NCBI RefSeq assembly: GCF_000340215.1
Contig: NW_006921540.1
Location: forward strand, 180,377-244,376
From: Pseudocercospora fijiensis CIRAD86
Taxonomy: Eukaryota; Ascomycota; Dothideomycetes; Mycosphaerellales; Mycosphaerellaceae
DNA length: 64,000 nucleotides
Direction of reading: 5' to 3'
A program made the position numbers and the translations under genes. Below the pieces are notes generated by a model. That model had not been told where the DNA came from, searched no databases, and saw nothing but the letters and a program-made list of their open reading frames with translations. Numbering within the stretch: position 1 is the stretch's first letter; each line of letters begins with the position of its first letter. Positions 1-10,399 of the stretch are shown piece by piece.

Positions 1-999
1 TATCGGTGTGCTTGTCCATGGCCCATGTGCCACGTTGGGCACTCCACCGATAGCGAGCTGGCCGGCAGCTTGGGAGTCTTGCGATTCCGTCCTCTTTAAA
101 AAGGCATATCCGAACATGGGCTTCACTCCCGCTTGTTCGACGGCATTGAAGATGAATGGGTTGTAGTTCTTCACTCCGGTGATCTTCCGATTATCTTTCG
201 AGGGATCAGTGCCAGGATATTCGCTGGTCAACGCGGGGAAGGCCCAGCCCATCAAGCCACTGGTCGAGTTGTCGCCCATCCAGAATCCACAGTTCACGAG
301 TGCAGCCTCTTGCATGGGCACAGTAACACCGCCAACAGTGACTGTCTCATAGCCCAGTGAACCAAGCACAAATTCGCCATTGCCATATGTGAGGTTAAAG
401 TTAACATTGGGTATCGTTCCACCGCTGAATCCGGAGTCGCATGTCTGCCCTATGCTACATATGTAGGCAGGTCTAAGCAAAGCCAACCCATGATGTCAGC
501 TGCTCGAACTCTCAAGTGAAGCTCTAGATTGGGTTTCCTGGCAAGGAGGGGCATCGAGTGTGGCAGCCACGACTTACAAACGCTTCTTATCTGGACCAAC
601 GCACACAAACCCTTTCGCCACGAGCCACATGTCGCTTGAACCAGTGTCAAAGATGAGCGTGTGGTCCTCACGGCCGAACTTTATGTCCACGCCATATCCA
701 GCTCCGAGCAAACGAGACTTCAACGCTGCAGGCGATGCTCCCGAGATTTGCGTTTGGCGCTCAACAGATAATACTAATACAGATGTCAGTGATGGGTTTC
801 CGCCCCTGTGACTTTGGTTCCAAGTACATCTTGAGCTTGGAGCAGTTCCGGAAATTTGTCGCAGCGCGAGCACATGTTGTGCAATTTCAAGTCCCGCAGC
901 GGCATCTGCCTCACGAGATATGTGCCGTAGAGTCGGAGATCCTGTAGTAATCTGAGCGATACTCGCTACCGCAAGCAGAAAGAAAGCAAATTGACCCAT
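1..999 (-). CDS. Secreted pepsin-like aspartic protease, 3' part cut by window edge
   Basis: Likely a secreted A1-family acid endopeptidase. The ATG at 999 opens a hydrophobic signal peptide (about residues 1-20). The first catalytic motif FDTGSSDMW lies near position 610, after a GVDIKFG stretch typical of fungal pepsins. Exon 1 appears to end at 578 (donor GTAAGT, 577-572). Exon 2 resumes at 454 after a TAG acceptor, a 123-bp intron that keeps frame. Exon 2 then encodes YGNGE, a flap-region TVTVGGVTV and GLMGWAFPAL, all normal for the family, and is still open at position 1. The second catalytic Asp would lie outside the window. The segment between the signal peptide and the mature domain (about 650-860) matches family sequences poorly, so one more intron there is possible. 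No neighbour suggests a specific substrate. Confidence 0.85.
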
Positions 1000-1715
1000 G
1001 ATGCAGAAAGGATGTCGAGACGAATGTTGGAGGCATTCTAGATATTAGTAAAGCTACGAGGTGAGTGTTATCGGCTCCTAGCAATGAATGACGACCTGAC
1101 AGAACATGCGGAGCATCACTTCTCGAGACTTGTTCCCAGATCGAGAAGGACTTTCGGGGTGGACTTTGGCTTTCATGATTGTGACGAGCATGCGCAACAG
1201 TGCAGGAACGTGGCAGCAACAGTTTGCAGAATATGGCCAAAGCTTCATGCTCGGAGGTGTATCAAGCAAGCGATGAACAGCTCCGGGTCTCATATCAGGT
1301 GCATGCTTGCAAGACTCATGGCTTTGAAGCTGCAATGCGCCAGTAGAAAATCGTTTAGCAACATCTCGAGTGGCTGGTGCTTCTCGTGAGCTTGGCGAGC
1401 GGCAGTTTGAAAGTCGTCCAAGGCATTCGGCAGGTCTTTGTCCGAAGAAAGATGACTCGCCCGTCAGGCAAACTGCTGTCGAAGAGGTCTGTGCAAATAG
1501 ACTTCCTTGCCTCGTGCTGTCATGTGTCGGTGGCGACAGCCGACGGCACTTACGAACCATGTGGTTTGCCCTGAGCTTAAAATGCAGCCCCGCAAGACAC
1601 TGGCTCCAAGCGAAGTATTCCCGCCAGTGACCAGCACTTGGCCGGCTGTTTTCGCATCATTGTTGCTCCCATGGGTCATGGAGATCCCAAATGTAACGGC
1701 GAATTGCATGTGTAC
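1000..1715. other. Intergenic, no supported gene
   Basis: About 700 bp between the protease start and the ALG2 stop. Several short overlapping frames exist on both strands, none with a convincing domain. One minus-strand frame (1464-1709) starts with a weak Rossmann-like glycine-rich stretch but stops after 81 codons. The protease promoter must lie in the left part; I see no clear TATA box or other defined site. Confidence 0.5.
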
Positions 1716-3269
1716 TCAAAGCTCTAGTCGAGCGGTGGTCTGCGCCATGTCGGCCAGTTGTCTGCCAGTGCTTGGGTCGGGCAGCAAGAACAGCGTGAGT
1801 CTCATCATGGCGTAGCCTACGACGACAGCCATCACAGCGGTGAGAAGTGCAAAGAGAACCCAGTCCGGCGTCATCTTTGGCCGCGGCGCTGTGCTTCGTG
1901 CTAGTTGCTCAACTTCCTGGTCGAATGCCTGGGCCATCTTAGTCTGACTGAACTCCGCTAATACACGCGATCGTCCGCTTTCGCCCATCTTTTTGAGTCT
2001 GTCGGCACTTGCTGGTATCAATGGCTTGCGCATCACCGCGGTCCATTCTTCGACCTTATCAGGCCTGCAAAGCCAGCCAGTGCGATCGTGATATATGGTT
2101 TCCAGAGGTCCTCCAGTGTTGGTTGCCAGCACGGGCACTCCGGCGAGCATCGCTTCCAGCGGCACGATGCCAAAGTGCTCATTGGTGGGGGTGTACACCA
2201 AGAGTCCAGCGGTTTGCAGAAGCCGCGTCTTCCATTCATTTGGTATAGAAAGGAGGAACAGTAGGTCCACATCAGCGGCAGCAAGATCTGTCAATGCTGT
2301 ATCTTTCGGTCTGAATGTTGCATGCGTCAATTTCAGTGAATCTGAAAGCTCTTGGAGCTGTTTATGACATTGCGCATTCTCGGCATTGCGCGGATCGTAG
2401 CCCCCAGCGATGACGAGTTTCGCTTTGCTTCGCTCGGAAGGCGACAGTCCCGCGTATGCTTTGATGGCAAGATCCAAGTTCTTTTTGCCCTCGAAGCGAT
2501 TGATGCTGAGAAGAAGTGTTTTGGTTGGCCAGATGTCGGATGCGCTGTCAGTTGGCGCATTTTGGCTGGTATCGACGCATGGGTAAACGACCTTTAGATC
2601 GCGCGCCTTCATAGCCGGGAAAGCAGATCTGAAGACACTTCTCGTATACTTGCTGTTGACTACAATGCTGTCGGAACAACCCGTGCTCCATCCTTCGATG
2701 GCATCGAAAGGAATGCGGTATAATCGCTTCACATGCTTGCGTAGGCCGGGTTCATCCTTGACCAGTCGCAGATCGGGGTAGTGACCGTAGAACAGAATCT
2801 TCGCTCTCGGGTAAAGCAGGCGGAAGAAGGGTATGCAGGCGCTGAGCTGGTCAACGATGATGACATCCGGCTCCAACTGCTTGAGCTCCGAGGACGCGAG
2901 TGCTGTGCTTGCCACGAGCGACAGCTGTCGAAGGATTGCACACAAGATGCTGAAGCGTCCGCCAAGAGAAGGAGGAAACATTGCATCTCCACGAACTCGT
3001 ACGTCAAGCGTGCCTTGGGTTGTGTCTCAGCCTTGTCCTCGTAGCATCCTCGGCCGCAGCATGGCATGAAATGCTCTGTATCACAACATACCGTCTCTTG
3101 CCTCCTCAAAGCAGTGTCCCGGATCGCAGTAGGACGTTAAGATGGTGACATGGTGCCCCAAGTTCTGCAGGCCGACTGCTGCATCGATCACCAAGCGCTC
3201 GGCGCCTCCAATGCCCAGGTCTGGATGCACGAAGACGATTCTTCGCGGAGTGCATGTCTTGCGGGACAT
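1716..3269 (-). CDS. ALG2: Alpha-1,3/1,6-mannosyltransferase ALG2
   Basis: ALG2 adds the second and third mannoses to the dolichol-linked oligosaccharide on the cytosolic face of the ER during N-glycan assembly. Two exons: 3269-3092 and 3013-1716, with a 78-bp intron (donor GTATGT, acceptor CAAG), giving 491 residues. Exon 1 carries VHPDLGIGGAERLVIDAA, the family's N-terminal donor-site loop. Exon 2 starts with the conserved FPPSLGGRFSILCAILRQ block, followed by the GT-B C-terminal domain with NRFEGKKNLDLAIKAY and a nucleotide-sugar site around FGIVPLEAMLAGVPVLA and NTGGPLET. A C-terminal hydrophobic segment (DWVLFALLTAVMAVVVGYA) fits the membrane anchor. The ATG at 3269 follows directly after a CA-rich tract and matches the usual short N-terminus. 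An intact, ordinary copy. Confidence 0.95.
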
Positions 3270-3671
3270 TTGCGAGGGGGTGTGGGTGTGGGTGTGGGTG
3301 TGGGCGAGGGGGCACTGAGTTGTATACAGCGAGCCTTGGGCAGGGCTCCGGTAGGTATCCCTATGGTGCAGAGCTCCGATAGCGACGTTGTTGTATATAG
3401 AAGCAATTATTGACGCGAAGAAGTCTATACCGTAGCATCGTCTAGCAAATTGAAGCTTTCGGCTGAGAATAGCACTAAGTTTTAGCGACTGAACCCCCTG
3501 CCAGTCTGAGAACGTGCGAACCATCAGACCCTTGGATCATAGTACCGATCGCTTGGAACAGTATCGCATGGCGACTAGCATACATATTCTAAAGATTATC
3601 CTGTCTTAGGAACAAGCAACAATTTCCGCTAATGTGCTCACATTTATCCATTTATCTATCTATTAATTACT
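3270..3671. other. ALG2 upstream region with hexanucleotide repeat
   Basis: About 400 bp between the ALG2 start and the end of the acyltransferase gene. It holds four copies of a TGTGGG-type hexamer at 3281-3304, read as CCCACA on the ALG2 strand, 12 bp upstream of the ATG and so probably in the 5' leader. Nothing else is recognisable. Confidence 0.6.
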
Positions 3672-6047
3672 TCACAACTTCTCCCTTCCCCCCACCCCTA
3701 ACCTCCTCCTCCTACTCCTCCTAGTACTCTCCCCAACCCCCTCCCCAGCCGCAGTCTCCCAAAGCCCCATACCAATCAACCCCACAACTCCGAGAACCCT
3801 CCTACTAACACTCCCCCCCTCCTTCTTCCCCCGATAATCACGACGACAAAGATTAATCCTCTCAACAAACCCCCACAGCCTCCCCTTAGTCTCTACCCCC
3901 TCAGCCGGCAACCACTCGGGATCCAACCTCACGCGTTGAGGAGAATTCTGAACCTTGGTAGGACGGGTGACGATCAAAATCCCTTCTTCCTCGAAACGAG
4001 CGAAAGCGTTTTTCAGCGCTTCTTTGTTGACGGCTTCGTAGTAGCCCAGGTCGCCGCGGTGGTATAAGGTTTTGCCGAGGAGTTGGGCTTTGTCTTGGAC
4101 TGTTTTCAGGTCGAGCCAGGATTCTGTCGAGGATTGGGTGGGTGGGGGGCGGAGCATGAAGAGGCTGATGGCGCCGAGCCAGGAGGCTTCGATGAAGGGC
4201 CAGATGAGGTAGCAGTAGAAGTCGAAGTTTTCCATGTCGAGGTCTTTTTCGGCTGGGCTGATTGTGACGAAGGCGATCTTGCCGGTGTGGTCTTGCATGG
4301 TTGTGAGGACGTTGTCTTTGACGAGGCCCTGGAGAGTGGTTTGTAGATTCTCTTCGAGCGGTGAGGTGGGGAAGATGAATTCTTCTCTGAAGAGTTGGGA
4401 GAGGAAGAAGACATAGTCGTAGAGGTGTTGATATGATATTCGTGAATCGCCGCCGAGCTTGACGACAGTGTACATGGCTGCACACACCAAGGCCTGTGAG
4501 ATGAAGAGATGGATGGTCATGTTTCTGTAGAAGCTGAGCTGGAAGCGGTCCTCGGCGTAGTACATCTCTTCGGGTAGATCTTCCACTCTGCCAACGAGGT
4601 TCGGCCCCAGAACACCCAGAGCTTTGTCAACGACTGCTTCGACGGTGTCTTCTGCGAAATGAGCAACACGGCCGCCTTGTGCTCTGACACGCAGACTTAG
4701 CCAGATCACTCGCTTCATGAGCTCTTTACGGCCAACACTCCTTCCAGATAAGGTCAGGAGGACAGTGCCAACCAAAGCTGTCGGCATCACCACGGACACA
4801 TCGTTGATTTCTGATAAAACCCTGTACCCGAAAGTTGTCAGTAGTCGTCGCTTCGTGGCCGCATCATACATGACTTCAGTGCTCAGACTTTGCCGGCTCC
4901 TCTGCTCATTGATAAACTCTCTCAAACTCCAAGGTTTCTGAAATCTGACATCGACCCGTCCGAGCTTGAGCGACAAAACATTCGACGCAGACAAGAACTG
5001 CGAGAGATCCTCCTTCTTCTTCGGCTGCCCCAAAAGCTCGCTGATGTATGAATCCACCTCGATAACTTTATCATACTGCGTCGACACCGGACAGATGAGA
5101 GCGTCCTCTACCCGTCCACTGAGCACGCTGTCCAGTATAAAGCTCAGAATCCCAAACTTCGGCTGCAACAACTTTCCCGTCCTCGACCTCCCGCCTTCGA
5201 CAAAACACTCAAAATTGAACCCATTCTCCAGAAGCGTGTCGATATAACTCTGCACCAAAGTCGTGTACAACTGATCATCACCAAAACTCCTGCGAATCCA
5301 CATCGCCCCAGCATGCTGCAAGAAAGGGCCGACGAGTGGAAAATTCAAATTATCCCCCGCAACAACCGTCGGCAAAGCCAGTCCCAAGCGATAACATATC
5401 AACTGCAACGAGACATAATCGACATGACTCCTGTGACACGGCAGGAACACAATACTCTGTCTCTTCCTCTCCGCCTCTTTCGCGACTTCCCTCAAATGCA
5501 AAACCTCCTGACTCGAAACATGGATTCCCTGATGATACGCTCGCGTAATCAATTGCGTGGCAAGATAATACGCGCCACGAATGAACGTCCGAGATTCCAT
5601 TTTACAAATCATATTATCCGTCCATTCGTCCGCGACATCTTTCAGCTGTTCCTCCAATTCTTTCCTCCTCTGAGCGCGTCGGAATCTCTGGGAATCCTCT
5701 TCACCCTGCAGACCTGTAGCGCCCAGAAGACCTTCATGTAACTCGACTTCCACTCTCTTTTTCGCCAGATCTCGAATTCGTTGTTGAAGCATGGGTTGCT
5801 TCAGGACTTTGCTCTTCATGTTTTCGCTGAAGCCGGAGTAGAAGATGTCGGGTCCGATGACCTTGTCGTAGGATCGCCATGCTGTGCCCAGAACGTGGAG
5901 GCCGAGTTCTTGGAGGGCGTTGAGAGGTGATTCTCGGAATTTGGCGTAGGGTTCGAGGAGTTCTTCTTCTTTATCCGAGACGATTTTGAGCGTGTCGCCG
6001 ACGATTGCAATGTCTGCAAAGCCATCGCTGTTGTTGGAGGAAGACAT
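3672..6047 (-). CDS. PlsB-type glycerol-3-phosphate/dihydroxyacetone-phosphate acyltransferase
   Basis: Acyl-CoA-dependent sn-1 acylation of glycerol-3-phosphate or DHAP, the entry step of glycerolipid or ether-lipid synthesis. Intronless, 791 residues from the ATG at 6047, which has A at -3. The frame is open a little further upstream without another ATG. All four acyltransferase motifs are present: HRSHVD (205-210, the catalytic HX4D), GAMWIRR (247-253), FVEGGRSRTGK (282-292) and ICPVS (318-322). The size and the long C-terminal part match the animal GNPAT/GPAM and bacterial PlsB branch rather than the yeast SCT1/GPT2 type. The extreme C-terminus is Arg-rich and ends REKL, which is not a canonical PTS1, so peroxisomal localisation is not supported by the tail. 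Whether the preferred substrate is G3P or DHAP cannot be read from sequence. Confidence 0.88.
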   Translation of the reverse strand: MSSSNNSDGFADIAIVGDTLKIVSDKEEELLEPYAKFRESPLNALQELGLHVLGTAWRSYDKVIGPDIFYSGFSENMKSKVLKQPMLQQRIRDLAKKRVEVELHEGLLGATGLQGEEDSQRFRRAQRRKELEEQLKDVADEWTDNMICKMESRTFIRGAYYLATQLITRAYHQGIHVSSQEVLHLREVAKEAERKRQSIVFLPCHRSHVDYVSLQLICYRLGLALPTVVAGDNLNFPLVGPFLQHAGAMWIRRSFGDDQLYTTLVQSYIDTLLENGFNFECFVEGGRSRTGKLLQPKFGILSFILDSVLSGRVEDALICPVSTQYDKVIEVDSYISELLGQPKKKEDLSQFLSASNVLSLKLGRVDVRFQKPWSLREFINEQRSRQSLSTEVMYDAATKRRLLTTFGYRVLSEINDVSVVMPTALVGTVLLTLSGRSVGRKELMKRVIWLSLRVRAQGGRVAHFAEDTVEAVVDKALGVLGPNLVGRVEDLPEEMYYAEDRFQLSFYRNMTIHLFISQALVCAAMYTVVKLGGDSRISYQHLYDYVFFLSQLFREEFIFPTSPLEENLQTTLQGLVKDNVLTTMQDHTGKIAFVTISPAEKDLDMENFDFYCYLIWPFIEASWLGAISLFMLRPPPTQSSTESWLDLKTVQDKAQLLGKTLYHRGDLGYYEAVNKEALKNAFARFEEEGILIVTRPTKVQNSPQRVRLDPEWLPAEGVETKGRLWGFVERINLCRRDYRGKKEGGSVSRRVLGVVGLIGMGLWETAAGEGVGESTRRSRRRRLGVGGREKL

Positions 6048-6654
6048 GGTTCCGGCAGTAGGAGGGTGGGTTGAATTCTTGGTTCCGGAGAATGGGCCCA
6101 AACCATCCTTGTGCCGAGAGGAGTCTGATTGAGGTGCAAGGAGACGATTCTATGAGCCTACCATGCTGCGACATACACAGAATCAAATGATGATGATCGT
6201 CTGGTTGAGGGACAAGCAGCATGCGGCAGAGGTGGGTAGTTGGTACCTGGTTGTGTGGAGGATCTGCATCGAGGATGGGCACAGAGATGCCTCGGCAAAT
6301 CTGGCTCGGTCAAGATCGAGCCCTACTATTCTACAGCATTCAAGCGTTTGGAAAATGGCATTGTAATTATTCATACACCAAAAAGCATCACAAAACCTCC
6401 ATTATGTCTAAAAAAGACTGGCCCGCCATGCCTGCCTTCGTAAACAGTACAGTGGGTATCTCTGGCTGAAGTGAAAGTCCTGTTAACGCCCTTCTCTATC
6501 ATGCCAAAGAGATCCATCCAAGCCGCGTATTAATAATACAATCACAATTCGTAAACATTTGCTTCCCTGCTCGTTCATCCAAGGGCTGCCAGCCCAATCC
6601 TTAGTCCGCTCGGCCACTCGCTGGTGGCATTTGTATACTTGCGTGTGTGAAATG
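6048..6654. other. Intergenic between acyltransferase start and Zn2Cys6 gene end
   Basis: About 600 bp holding the acyltransferase promoter and the regulator's 3' UTR. Near 6,600 on the minus strand there is an A-box-like TGGCCGAGCGG, but no B box or cloverleaf follows, so no tRNA is called. No other gene is seen. Confidence 0.5.
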
Positions 6655-9140
6655 CTAGTTGTAATATAGTGGTTGGCCCTGCGGGTTGCCAAACGCATTG
6701 GTTTGCATGGCCTGGTTTGGTGCCACGTAGAAATTCTGGTATGGGTGCTGTGGCAAGTTGAAGTCTGCCTTGGCATAAAGGGGATTAGGTATTCCAGAAG
6801 GTATGCGCTGCTTCGCTGGTTGCGACTGCGAGGCCTGACGGGGCCGTGGTGGCGGCGGTGTTGGGTGCATCGTCTGCGTTGGCGATGTCTGCTGATGCAT
6901 CACGGCCATGCTCTGCTGCTGGTTGAAGTCGAAGTTTTGTTGCATCGACAACGAGTGTGCTCGTTGAGCTTGCTCCTGCATCTGCCTTTGGTGTGCCTCC
7001 TGAGCTTCTCGTGCTTGTCTAGCAGCTGTGTGAGTCTGGGCCATTTGCTGCGGAGAAGGCTCCTCATTCCAGCCCCATTTCTCCTTCAGCTCCTTATACA
7101 CGAATCCTATCCTCCAGCCAGTCTCCTTATTGATCCTCTCGAAGACCGCCAAGACTTCTTCTTGCTCTTTGCGGTCAGTTAGACACTCCGCAGCATGAGC
7201 CAAGGAGCGGATGGCAACAGAAGCAACGCCGCTGTGCACGGGTCAGTATTTGGGAGCTTGATATTCGAAAATTACACTTACCGATCTTTGACGTGTGCAA
7301 CAATTCCACATATCATCTGCGAGTGTTGCTTCTGCATGTCGAACATCTCCGGGTTGTCCAAAGCATAGTAAGGATGGATCTGTGCCATCAACAGCATAGC
7401 TGTGTGATAGAAAAGGCGAGCGACGATGGTGCTTCGCTTAACGAGCCAGACCTCTGGAAAGACTGACTTCGAGCTGGTCTGGTACGGGTAGAGGTACGCC
7501 ATGGGATGCATCGTCCTAGGAATGCCATCGTTCCACGCACTGCACATCGCCTTCAGTCGACTCCACTGTTCGTGTCTCTGCTGCATTTTCACCTGCTGGT
7601 CTCGAGCATCCGGCTCTTGTGTACGTGGCATTGTCGCGCGGAAGTTGCACACTTTGGCAACGATGTACAGCATCCTGTGAGTCCACACTTCCTCGCGTCC
7701 ATTGTGAAGCTCGCGCGAAAAGTCCATATCTACGCCCCACTCGTCTGGGTCCCACGCGACCTGCCAATTGAAGTGCAAACACGATAGCACTTCCAGACCC
7801 ACATTCAGCCAGAAACAAGCCGCTCCGATGCCTTGAGCTCGGGCATTCCACCCGCATTCCTTGATGAGGGCGCGGGCTCCAGCGATGTGGTTCATGCGTT
7901 GAAGTGCACGCTCAGACATGATCTCGTAGACATTCAGAATGACGGCTGTGGTTGCGCACACCACAGTGTCTCGATTTGGATTTTGAAGATTCTTCAGCAG
8001 ATATCGCGTCGCTGTATCGTAATAATGCAAAGCCTTCTCCTCCGTATAGACCGGGTTCACCAGTGTTAGATGTCTGGCTCCACAGGCAAGAAATGCATTC
8101 AGCAGCATCGGCTCCGACAGGGAGTGAAAGGGGAGGAGACGAGAAAAGTGCTTCTGAGAGTCCATGCTGTCCATCCAGAGACCGACCTCCTCCACAAAGA
8201 CTTGCATAAATAGAGTTTCTTCCTGATTGTTGAGATACTCCTTTTTATCCTTGTCTGGATCTAGAGTGTCAGCATCAAAAGTTGCGAAACTGTTGACGGA
8301 ACCCGGATGCACACCTGTGTCATTGCTGAAATGTGAGTGGGTGGTGGAACCAGAGTTGGGTGGAGCTTGATGCTGGAAGTGATTCGGCTCCAGATGTTTG
8401 CTGTGAGGATCAAACATGTTGTTCATGTTGGACTGAGCAGGATTGGGGTCGGGATATGTGTCTGGAAGCATGCCTTGGATTGGTGGTAGAGGCTGAGCCT
8501 GATGCTGAGTCTGAGCCTGAGCCTGAGCCTGAGCCATCGGGGCCACCTGTGCGGCAGTGGGGGGGAACTCGAAAGCAATCGCAGAATCCAATGGCCGGTT
8601 TGCTTGCGATTCCTGTTGCTCCAGCTTTTTGTATCGCTGTGCTCCGCCAACATACTCGCTTGCGATCTCGCGAGACTCGTCCATAAACTCGACCTTCCAT
8701 TCAGACGTGCCCCACGATGTGACATACGTTGGCGGTCTGTCTGTCCAGGTGTCGATGAAGTTGAGGCGAATACCTCGTTTACATTGCCTATTGCTCTTCT
8801 TGCAATTATTGCATGTTGGCATACCCTCATCGCACTTCAAATGGCGCTCTCGACAGGTCAGACATCCTGTCCTGACTCGCTTCGGCTTGGACGCGCCTTC
8901 GCCTTCCTTATCGCCGTCGCCATTGGGCAGTGCAGCAGGTTTGGTGTCTTCACGCGGACCAACCCTCTTGACCTTCTTCACCGGCTTCGTGCCTGACGGA
9001 TTGGGCGGAGTCTTGCGCTTTTGGCCCGCGACGTTGTTGGGAGGCAGGGTCATCGAGGGGTGGGCCGCAGTGGGCGACATGTCGGCATTGTCGAAGGCGC
9101 CATAGGAGTTGTCATAACCGGGCAGGTACGACGTAGTCAT
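6655..9140 (-). CDS. Zn2Cys6 fungal transcription factor
   Basis: Nuclear binuclear-cluster regulator. Two exons, 9140-7282 and 7231-6655, separated by a 50-bp GT-AG intron (donor GTAAGT); 811 residues. The zinc cluster uses Cys 93, 96, 103, 110, 113 and 120 (spacing 2-6-6-2-6), preceded by a Lys/Arg-rich segment likely to be the nuclear signal. After it come an Ala-Gln repeat (about 200-217), a Pro/Gln-rich linker, and a large helical middle region (about 310-620) resembling the Fungal_trans_2 regulatory domain. The C-terminus is Gln/Pro-rich, a typical activation tail. The segment after the cluster (RLNFIDTW) resembles developmental regulators of the OefC type, but I do not assign that name. 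It diverges from an MFS gene across 1.26 kb. Confidence 0.9.
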
Positions 9141-10399
9141 TGGCCCGGAGGCCGTTTACGGCGCGTCGCTCGGAACCGAATTCGCTGCAGCGCATGCGCG
9201 TTGGAGTCGAGCCTGAGACACGGCCACGGCCACGGCCACGGCCACTCGTGCACGCAATAATGCGATGCGATGCGCTGCGATAGCGATGCGCCGTCGGGGG
9301 GAAAATGTCAGAGAAGCAGGGAACGTGCTTCGTAGGTTTAGGGGCGGAGCTGCAGCATGCACTCAATTCCCAATTCCCAAAACACCACGCTAGCTGCTGT
9401 CGACAGTGATGGTCGCGCCGGAGGAATGCGGTGCAACGGAGTGCCAGCGCGACTATGCCGATGCCGATGCAGCTGCTGAACGTACAGTACTGTATGGAGA
9501 TTGGAGAATTGTAGCCCTCCTCGCCGTGCGCGATGCTTGTTCGAAGTCGAAGTGGTGGGCTGGTCGAGGCAGTGCCGCAGTGGAGTGGAGTGGCAGTCTT
9601 GCTTTGTCTTATTCCGGCCTGTGCGACCCTGACATCGTGTGCGGGCGCAGTCGACAACGGAAATGCTCCAGACAGCGGAGACAAGTGGCAGAGGTGATGA
9701 CGATGGGGCGAATGAGGCAGTAATTGGCTGCGGTGTGATCAACCGTGATATCGCTGAGGTTTCGCAGCCGGCCTTGGATGCAATGCAGCATAGTACAGAG
9801 GAAGTGTGGCCTCGCAAACATGTCCTCGGCATTGCCTCTATAATACGGTATGCATCTTCGCGGGAGGGGGGATCGACAACCGACACGCCACTCATTCATA
9901 TCACCGCTCCGCCCCCGCCCCCGCCTATTCTACTGCACTCCAGTAGATCTCCGCTGCATCTTCGCCTTGGCTGTACGAGCCGGCCATTATCCATTATCAT
10001 ATCCGCAAGCGATGATTGGACCATCTCCATCTATCACGGCATGTCGCCTGCTATGGACAGTGACATGGCAGCAGCCATTTCCACAGCTCTCTCGGCTGGC
10101 TGACGCAAGACACGGCGCCGACTGCCATGGCGGCACATTAGTGCTGTAGTAGCAGTCGGCTCGGCTCGAAGCTCTCGAACGCCATCCGTGCAGAGACCGG
10201 CAGCCTGCCAAAACCTCCGTTCATCATCAAGCTGCTTCGCTTCACTACTATCCGGGGTTGCGTCAGCCACTTCACCCCTCGCCCTAAGCGAACAGCGGGG
10301 AGGAGTGTGTGACGGAACCCCGGATATGCTGTAAGGCTGTGCTTGTTTGTGGGCACGCGGCCGGGTTGTAACACGACTTAACATGGGGCTGAATCGATA
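9141..10399. promoter_or_regulatory. Divergent intergenic region between Zn2Cys6 regulator and MFS transporter
   Basis: 1.26 kb shared upstream region. It contains four copies of a CACGGC hexamer at about 9219-9243, close to the regulator's start, and a GC-rich run near 9910. Binuclear-cluster proteins bind CGG triplets, so the CGG-bearing hexamers could bind such a factor, but they could equally be an ordinary microsatellite. Several small frames occur; none has a recognisable domain. Confidence 0.4.

Noticed and set aside
1464..1709. Minus-strand 81-codon frame with a glycine-rich VLVTGGNTSLGA segment suggesting a short-chain dehydrogenase
   Set aside because: The Rossmann motif is imperfect, the frame stops early and neither splicing nor a neighbouring frame continues the fold.
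6555..6640. Possible tRNA-Leu/Ser on the minus strand (A-box TGGCCGAGCGG followed by ACTAAGG)
   Set aside because: No B box (GGTTCGANTCC), no anticodon loop of seven bases and no closing acceptor stem; at best a tRNA fragment or chance match.
9219..9243. CACGGC hexamers as a defined binding site of the adjacent regulator
   Set aside because: Simple tandem repeat; the same GGCCAC-type repeat also occurs inside the coding region near 21,320, so no regulatory role can be claimed.
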